Source: JBOHER01 sp050701115
Lineage (GTDB): Bacteria; Actinomycetota; Actinomycetes; Mycobacteriales; Pseudonocardiaceae
Direction: 5' to 3'
DNA: 14,901 nucleotides
Assembly: GCA_050701115.1 (NCBI GenBank)
Contig: JBOHER010000405.1
Coordinates: 1 to 14,901, forward strand
The notes beneath the pieces are model-generated. The model saw nothing but the letters and a program-made list of their open reading frames with translations. It ran no database searches and had not been told where the DNA came from. Positions 13,386-14,901 of the stretch are shown in pieces. The translations under genes and the position numbers were made by a program. Numbering within the stretch: the first letter of the stretch is position 1; the number at the start of each line of letters is the position of its first letter.

Positions 13386-14303
13386 ATGACCAGGTCACGG
13401 TTGACTGACGAGCAAGCCAAGGCGCTCACGTTGGGTCCGAACTCGGCGTCCTGGCGGTACACCAGCGATATCCGCGGCTTCTTCGGCGCGGGATACGCAC
13501 TCCTGCTGCAGACCGCGCATCCCACGATCAGCTCCGGCGTGCGCGATCACTCGAACTACAAGAACGAGCCCTGGCAGCGGCTCTTCCGCACCCTCGACTA
13601 CGTCAACCTCACCATCTACGGCGGTCAGGACGCGGTCGAGGTGACCAGGCGGCTACGCGAGATGCACAAGCGGATCAAGGGCACCAATCCCGACGGCAGC
13701 AAGTACCACGCGCTCGAGCCGGAGGCCTACGCGTGGGTGCAGGCGACGCTGGTGCACACCGTCATCGCGATCAACGAGCGGTTCATCGGCACCATGAGCG
13801 CCCAGGACCAGGAGCGGGTCTACGCGGAATGGCTCGGGCTGGCCCGGCTGCTCGGGGTGAGCGACGGTTACCTGCCCGCGAACTACGACCAGTTCGACGG
13901 GTACTTCGACCGCGTGGTCACCGACAAGCTGCGGTTGACCGAGTCCGCGGTGGACGTGCTGGACAGCCTCAAGCGGCCCGTCCGGCCCTGGGTGCTGCCG
14001 CGCTGGACCGAGCCGTTGTGGCGGGTCTTCACGCTGCCTGCCGCGTATGTGCTCACGCTGACCACGACCGGCATGCTGCCGCCGGTGCTGCGCGAGCGGC
14101 TGGGGCTGAGCTGGGGTCCATCGCGGGAGCGCCAACTGCGCGTCATCGCCGCCCTCTCCCGATCCCTCACGCCGGTGCTACCCGGGCGGTTCAAGATCAG
14201 CGGCCCCTACTACCTGCGGCAACGGCGCACAGAACTGCGGCACGACGAGTTCGCCCCGGAGCGGTACCGGCGTGCGGGTGGCGTCGTGCGCGGGGTCAGC
14301 TGA
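13386..14303 (+). CDS. DUF2236 / MpaB-type oxygenase family protein
   Basis: This 305-residue protein belongs to the DUF2236 family, which includes fungal MpaB and rubber-oxygenase (Lcp) relatives; some members bind haem b and cleave carbon chains with oxygen. Recognisable segments are GAGYALLLQTAHPTISSGVRDHS (34-56), YGGQDAVEVTRRLREMHKRIKGT (78-100), YHALEPEAYAWVQATLVHTV (107-126), which includes a conserved His (H124), and DQFDGYFDRVV (168-178). H108 and H124 are candidate haem ligands or active-site residues. GAGGAG six bases before the ATG at 13386 decides the start over 13353. TAGGGT at 13343-13348 would give a leader of about 30 bases. The gene follows purA but has its own likely promoter. 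Its end overlaps the convergent lipoprotein gene by 8 bp. Confidence 0.87.
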   Translation: MTRSRLTDEQAKALTLGPNSASWRYTSDIRGFFGAGYALLLQTAHPTISSGVRDHSNYKNEPWQRLFRTLDYVNLTIYGGQDAVEVTRRLREMHKRIKGTNPDGSKYHALEPEAYAWVQATLVHTVIAINERFIGTMSAQDQERVYAEWLGLARLLGVSDGYLPANYDQFDGYFDRVVTDKLRLTESAVDVLDSLKRPVRPWVLPRWTEPLWRVFTLPAAYVLTLTTTGMLPPVLRERLGLSWGPSRERQLRVIAALSRSLTPVLPGRFKISGPYYLRQRRTELRHDEFAPERYRRAGGVVRGVS

Positions 14304-14823
14304 CGTACTCGATGAGCCATTTGCCGTCGATCTCGACCATGTCGAAGCCCTCGGTCTCGGCGGGCTTGGTTCCGTTGGCCTCGGCGATCTTGAGATGACT
14401 CAGCACCGCCTTGCTGCCGCGCACCTCGACGTCGTCGGCGAGCACCCGCGTGTTGGACAGGCGGACGTCGCCGAGTGACTTGTGCAGGTTCTCGATCGCG
14501 CCGGCGCAGTCGGAGGCACCAGGGTCCTGCGCGTAGACGCCCTGCAGATCGGGATGCATCAAGGTGCAGGCGGCCTTGCCGTCGCCCTTGTCGACGGCGG
14601 CCTGGTACTGCTGGATGACCGCGACGATCGCCTGCTGGTCCTCGTCAGGGCCTTCCGGCTGGGCCGGACTGGGTGCTGCGGGTGCTGCGGATGCGCTGGT
14701 CGGGGGCGGAGCCGCGGGCGCGGCGGGCTCGTCGCCGCAGGCAGTTGCGAACCAGGCTGCGCCGAAGGTCAGCGCGGCCAGCAGCGTTGTCCTTGTTCTC
14801 GAACGCGTCTCGGTTCTGTTCAC
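14296..14823 (-). CDS. Probable lipoprotein with NTF2-like domain
   Basis: This 175-residue protein has a basic N-terminus (RTETRSRTRT), a hydrophobic stretch (about 13-27) and the imperfect lipobox FATAC, with C29 as the likely lipidated cysteine. An Ala/Pro/Ser-rich spacer follows (33-60), then a compact domain (62-175): QAIVAVIQQYQAAVDKGDGKAACTLMHPDL and a C-terminal GFDMVEIDGKWLIEYVS. This is the helix-plus-strand pattern of NTF2/SnoaL-like or DUF4878-like extracytoplasmic domains. C86 and C106 could form a disulphide. The start is GTG with GGAGG seven bases upstream. The protein is expected outside the membrane; function unknown. It converges on the MpaB-like gene, with an 8 bp overlap of their ends. 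The last 78 bp of the window show no further gene. Confidence 0.82.
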   Translation of the reverse strand: MNRTETRSRTRTTLLAALTFGAAWFATACGDEPAAPAAPPPTSASAAPAAPSPAQPEGPDEDQQAIVAVIQQYQAAVDKGDGKAACTLMHPDLQGVYAQDPGASDCAGAIENLHKSLGDVRLSNTRVLADDVEVRGSKAVLSHLKIAEANGTKPAETEGFDMVEIDGKWLIEYVS

Positions 14824-14901
14824 GTCGGGGCCTCCGGGGTCGGGGTGCTACCGGTGCAGGAGATAACAACACACGAGCGGTGCTCGGGCACTACGAATGT
14901 G

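Overview
The window is high-GC actinobacterial chromosome. DUF3151, a SigD/ShbA-type and a SigE-type ECF sigma factor, an MpaB-type DUF2236 protein, an F420/FMN split-barrel protein, frequent GTG starts and TAGGNT-like -10 boxes all point to Actinomycetota. Pseudonocardiales is my best guess; it is an inference from gene style, not a search result. The grouping of fba, a DUF3151 gene, dedA and purA recalls the mycobacterial fba-purA neighbourhood.

Layout. (1) 1-548: 3' end of an IS630-family insertion sequence. (2) 604-1284: first DedA membrane protein, minus strand. (3) 1361-3459: a MarR-type repressor gene and a 14-helix DHA2 drug exporter, minus strand, overlapping by ATGA. Facing away from them is a GlcD-like FAD dehydrogenase (3575-4963). 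The shared 115 bp gap carries several inverted repeats. (4) A hairpin fills the gap between the dehydrogenase and the convergent second DedA gene (4989-5660). (5) 5686-7435, minus strand: a SigE-family ECF sigma gene, a small single-helix membrane protein and a SigD/ShbA-like sigma gene. The 249 bp gap before the last of these holds unusually ordered short repeats. (6) 7606-9329: a YciI-like protein running into a PPOX protein, with an SDR oxidoreductase upstream of the PPOX gene. (7) 9564-11225: class II fructose-bisphosphate aldolase, a possible leaderless mini-ORF coupled to a 32-residue membrane peptide, and a DUF3151 protein. (8) 11272-13326: a protein that looks like a lipid kinase without its nucleotide motif, divergent from purA. 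(9) 13386-14823: a DUF2236/MpaB protein converging on a lipoprotein with an NTF2-like domain.

How it fits together. Most genes are chromosomal housekeeping or stress-response genes. The accessory parts are the IS remnant and perhaps the MarR/exporter module. A recurring feature is a TANNNT box 6-8 bases before a start codon with no ribosome binding site (dedA-1, the FAD dehydrogenase, dedA-2, the mini-ORF), which suggests leaderless mRNAs. No CRISPR array, rRNA, tRNA, phage or clear defence system is visible. I did not find a convincing new multi-gene system. The best leads are the mini-ORF/membrane-peptide pair, the degenerate lipid-kinase protein beside purA, and the phased repeats before the SigD-like gene. 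No gene-free stretch exceeds 300 bases; the longest are 6337-6585, 9330-9563 and 10593-10811, and their contents are described.
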